From NCBI GenBank assembly GCA_902773245.1, contig CACYDY010000025.1, positions 1 to 6,209 on the forward strand: DNA of 6,209 nucleotides, read 5' to 3'. This document shows positions 1-3,400 of the stretch, in pieces. The position numbers and the translations under genes are program-made. This stretch comes from an uncultured Ruminococcus sp. GTDB lineage: Bacteria; Bacillota; Clostridia; Oscillospirales; Acutalibacteraceae. Numbering within the stretch: position 1 is the first letter of the stretch; every line of letters begins with the position of its first letter. The notes under the pieces are model-generated. The model was given only the letters and a program-made list of their open reading frames with translations. It was not told where the DNA came from and did no database searches.

Positions 1-318
1 CAAGATCATTGGATACGTCTTGAAAATATGGAGAATGGGATTGAAACCACCCCCCAAGGGGATACTGTATATTTATCGGACACTCGCACATATGTGTTTG
101 GCTATAATAGTGCAATATCAACAGGACAGACTACAGATGCGATTTTTGACAAGGTGCAGATGAAAAATGTCATAACCGATGTGTTGGGAGATTCCGAGAT
201 TCAGACCATAAAGGTCGACGCCTTGGGTATACAGGCGGATTATCTAAAAAATATTGATTCAAAAACCAATTTATCAAAAGAAAAATTGGAAGAAATATAC
301 ACAATGCTGAACCAATGA
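1..318 (+). CDS. TasA/camelysin-like (SipW-dependent-type) extracellular matrix protein, C-terminal part
   Basis: The frame is open from base 1 and stops at TGA 316-318, giving 105 residues; the start and signal peptide lie upstream. The ATG at 28 is internal, because coding continues in frame before it. What is seen: a stretch reading YVFGYNSAISTGQTTDAIFDK, then a Val/Ile-rich strand segment, then IKVDALGIQADYL, and a charged helical tail ending in MLNQ. This order (aromatic strand, 'gain/pause' turn with Gly-Gln-Thr-Thr, 'lFDkV.lkNv', then 'i.VdA.aIQAD') matches the C-terminal half of TasA/camelysin-type proteins. In Bacillus these are cleaved by the signal peptidase SipW and form matrix fibres. 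That role is known for the family and only inferred here. Family members are usually about 200-260 residues, so roughly half may be visible. The next gene follows after 34 bases on the same strand, so co-transcription is likely. The family call comes from motif memory, not a database search. Confidence 0.78.
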   Translation, partial: QDHWIRLENMENGIETTPQGDTVYLSDTRTYVFGYNSAISTGQTTDAIFDKVQMKNVITDVLGDSEIQTIKVDALGIQADYLKNIDSKTNLSKEKLEEIYTMLNQ

Positions 319-336
319 TCACAGCGATAAATTCTC

Positions 337-347
337 AAGGAAAGGGG
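337..347 (+). promoter_or_regulatory. Ribosome binding site of the giant surface protein gene
   Basis: A purine-only stretch, AAGGAAAGGGG, ends 5 bases before ATG 353 and 8 bases before the adjacent ATG 356. It is the only Shine-Dalgarno-like sequence near the start and fixes the start to one of these two codons; the second has the more usual spacing. It sits in the 34-base gap (319-352) after the upstream stop. I see no hairpin followed by a T-run and no clear -35/-10 pair in the gap, so the two genes are probably read from one transcript. Confidence 0.8.
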
Positions 348-352
348 AAAAG

Positions 353-451
353 ATGATGAGAAAGCTTAATTTTCCGATGATTCGCAGAGTTTTTTCTTTT
401 TTATTGATAATATCTTTGCTTTTTACATCTGTAGATATATCGGCTGTTGCC
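353..451 (+). other. Sec signal peptide of the giant surface protein
   Basis: Residues 1-33 have a basic n-region (Arg3, Lys4, Arg11, Arg12), a hydrophobic core (about 13-25, VFSFLLIISLLFT) and a small-residue c-region. A signal peptidase I site fits after Ala-Val-Ala (31-33); Ala-Asp-Ala (33-35) is an alternative two residues later. The acidic, polar sequence after it (NNDD, then Ser/Gln/Glu-rich) is typical of a mature N-terminus. No lipobox cysteine is present, so it is not a lipoprotein. Confidence 0.88.
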
Positions 452-3400
452 GACGCCAATAACGACGATTCCAAAACACAAAGCTCTGAAAATCAGGAAA
501 TTGAAGAAGGCACAAACTTTCTTGATGACTGGACTGTTCAGGCAACTTGGAGTGAAAGCAAGGATCAGACATTGATCTGCAATGCTGTCGATAACAAGGT
601 TGTAAACTTTAAGCTTACATTCACCTATTTTCTCCGGCAAGCTGTCAAAACTTATAATCCTAACGAGATTAAGTTCACTGTAAAAGGCATTGATCAAATC
701 AAACGAAGCGGAAAGATAAAAGCTCAGACAACAACAACGCAACTAAACAGTGACTGGAATCTTGAATATGACTCCGAAACCGACGTATATACATTCATTT
801 ACAAAAACGAAATAGCGGAAAACCAGTCGTTATCCGGCGGTTTTCAGATGCAGTGGTCAATTAACAGCAGAGATGCAGCAGACGGTTATACTTATGTGTC
901 TAATCCTGTTTTCTCGACAGGCACAGACAGTATCAAAATGCCTCCGCTTAGATTTGAGTATCATTCGGAAAGAGATATATACGATGTATCTATCGACCCT
1001 CAGATTATTTCCGGTAGCGAGTATGAATCGATTAAAACGTACCGAAGTGAGAACAACCCTGAAAATGAACTGGACGAAAACGGTCATTTAAGGAATTATG
1101 TGTGGTATAAATATGTTTCCACTTTTTCCAATAACATGAGGGCAAGAGGGCTGTATAAATCGGATTATTTTGTAGCATTGGAGATAGTCAACAGTACCAA
1201 TGAAGATAAAAAGATTGATTTTGAAAATAACGACATAGTCGCTTATAATATAGATGGTACGCCAATAGCATTAAGTTATATAACCGATCCTGCAACGGGC
1301 GAAACGGTTTATGGTTTTTATAAATTCAAAGATCATAAAGGAAACATAAGTCAAAGTGACGCATTTGAGAATAGACTTATGCAGGATTTTATTCTTGGCA
1401 TAGATTCCGACAAAATATATGCCAACACCATAGGAGTTACAACTCGTTTGATCCCGTTGTACAATGATGAAAAACAGTCTGTTTTGGACAATGAAGAATA
1501 TAAACTTGACGGAGGAAATCTGATCGGAAACAGCACTGCTAATCTTACTATTTACGACTTTGAATACGGCAGTGATAACTATTGGCACGGAAAAAGAAAT
1601 CTGACTCACGATGATTACAATTTGATAAATTATTTTTATGACGGTCAAACGGTCAAGTTTCGTCTGAAAGGCGGTATTGAGAAGAATTACAGCGCTGCGG
1701 CTTCGGGAAATTCGCTTTCAAAAAATGCGAAATCCGTCGTAAACAGCTCGGGTGACGGAGCCGGAGATTCATCGAATGCAGATCTTATTCCCAAGGGAAG
1801 CTTCCCCGGAGAAAATCAGAAATTCAGTTTTATCCAAGGTGACGATATGTTGTTTACCGAACTGAAAAGCGGTTTACTGCGCCGTCTTGAGAAAGATGAG
1901 TATTCGTTTCGCAGGGTTTATGTAACGTTTGATTCAAGTGTACCCGGCACAAAAGCTTATAACAACAGTTTTCCTTATGATGTATATGTTTCTTACGAGA
2001 TTGACGCACCCTACAGCAGCTATACATTATGTGCTTCGGGAAATACCAAGACCGGAAGCAACATAATACTTCCGCCAAACAGCGAGGGCGTCTATCCCAA
2101 GGCTGTTTATGTTGATATTAAGAATGTATATCACAGCTTTTATCCGATAGTTGACGTAGACGCAGATATAAAATTCGACTGGGAAAAAGAAAAACTAAAG
2201 CCTGAAAATGATCAGATCAAGGCTGAAAACGGAAAAATTCTTAACCTGAGTTACATGAAAATGATCAACTATGCGGATGTTGACGTTAGCAGCAACAGAA
2301 ACGGCAACTTTGCCGCCATGAGTGAAGACCATTATCAGGGCTTTTTTCATGATTATATAATGCCCATCGATACTGAAGTACACCGTCAGTATTTGTATAG
2401 AGCCTATTCTACCATTATGCTGAAGTGTCCGACTACCAATCTGGATTCGGAAACTTTGTTTTCGGAGTTTCAACAAAATGCTTCCGGCACAAGATATGAG
2501 TCCACGGTCACAACTAAGGGCAAGGTCAGTGCCGACGAAGGCGGTCCTTTAAAGAAATTTTCGGTTTACACTCGTATTCCGTCGGGACTGTACATTGGCG
2601 ATATGAGTAAAGTTAAGGTAAATGCAAGCGGTGTTAGCTTGGCTGCGCTTGATGATGACGGAAGTGTGGTCGAATCAGGAAAGCAGTTAACTGCTTCGGA
2701 CTTCAAAAACAACCTTTCTTTCAGGACTTTTTCCGACGGTGACGGTAATAAGTATATAGCTGCTGATTTTGACTTTTCGGATGATCCTATTGACATACTG
2801 ACCGGTGCAGAGGTTTCCTTGGAGTATCCTGTGTATCTTACGGCAGCTGATTATGTAATATCAGCGACGCTTGAATTTATTGCTCATTCCTATACTATGA
2901 TTCACGATGAAGGCGTTCAGAAAATATCCGCTAAGAATCAGATGAAGGATATACTCGATCTTGACGGCAATAATGACAAAAACGAGATTATTGCACATTC
3001 AACGGCAAAATCAAGTATTGACAGTCAGCTGAAAGAATGGAGAGAAGATTCCGAAAAGTTTGTTAAATCAGCATATTCAACAGGATATGTATATGCCCAA
3101 AACATGAGTGAAGCTGTAAGAGTAGACTTTAAAAACGGAGAATCAGACAATTCGGAAAAGTCCAAATATTCATACCGGCTGGATTTTCTAATAGGTGAAA
3201 ACCCAATCAAGAATATTGTAATGTACGATACTATTGAGCCGCAAGAAGGCAGCGTAAAATATTATGATTATGACGGCAGCGAAACGACGGTTGCTCTTGA
3301 CTCACAGTGGAGAGGTAAACTGTTGAGTGTTGATACATCGGGTTTATTTGACATGGGTTTTGATAATTTTACTGTTTATTATACAACCGATATGCAGGAT

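Noticed and set aside
50..55. A run of six C in the upstream gene, considered as a slippage (phase-variation) tract.
   Set aside because: Six bases is short for a phase-variable tract, the frame is intact through it, and the adjacent GGGG only allows a tiny hairpin.
319..352. Possible terminator or promoter between the two genes.
   Set aside because: The gap is 34 bases and mostly ribosome binding site. I see no stem-loop with a T-run and no spaced -35/-10 pair.
873..1091. Plus-strand open frame of 72 codons in another frame inside the giant gene.
   Set aside because: It is entirely inside the giant coding frame, has no convincing Shine-Dalgarno sequence and shows no recognisable protein. 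The same applies to 4203-4430.
1694..1810. Low-complexity linker considered as a coding tandem repeat.
   Set aside because: The composition is biased, but no unit repeats at the DNA or protein level.
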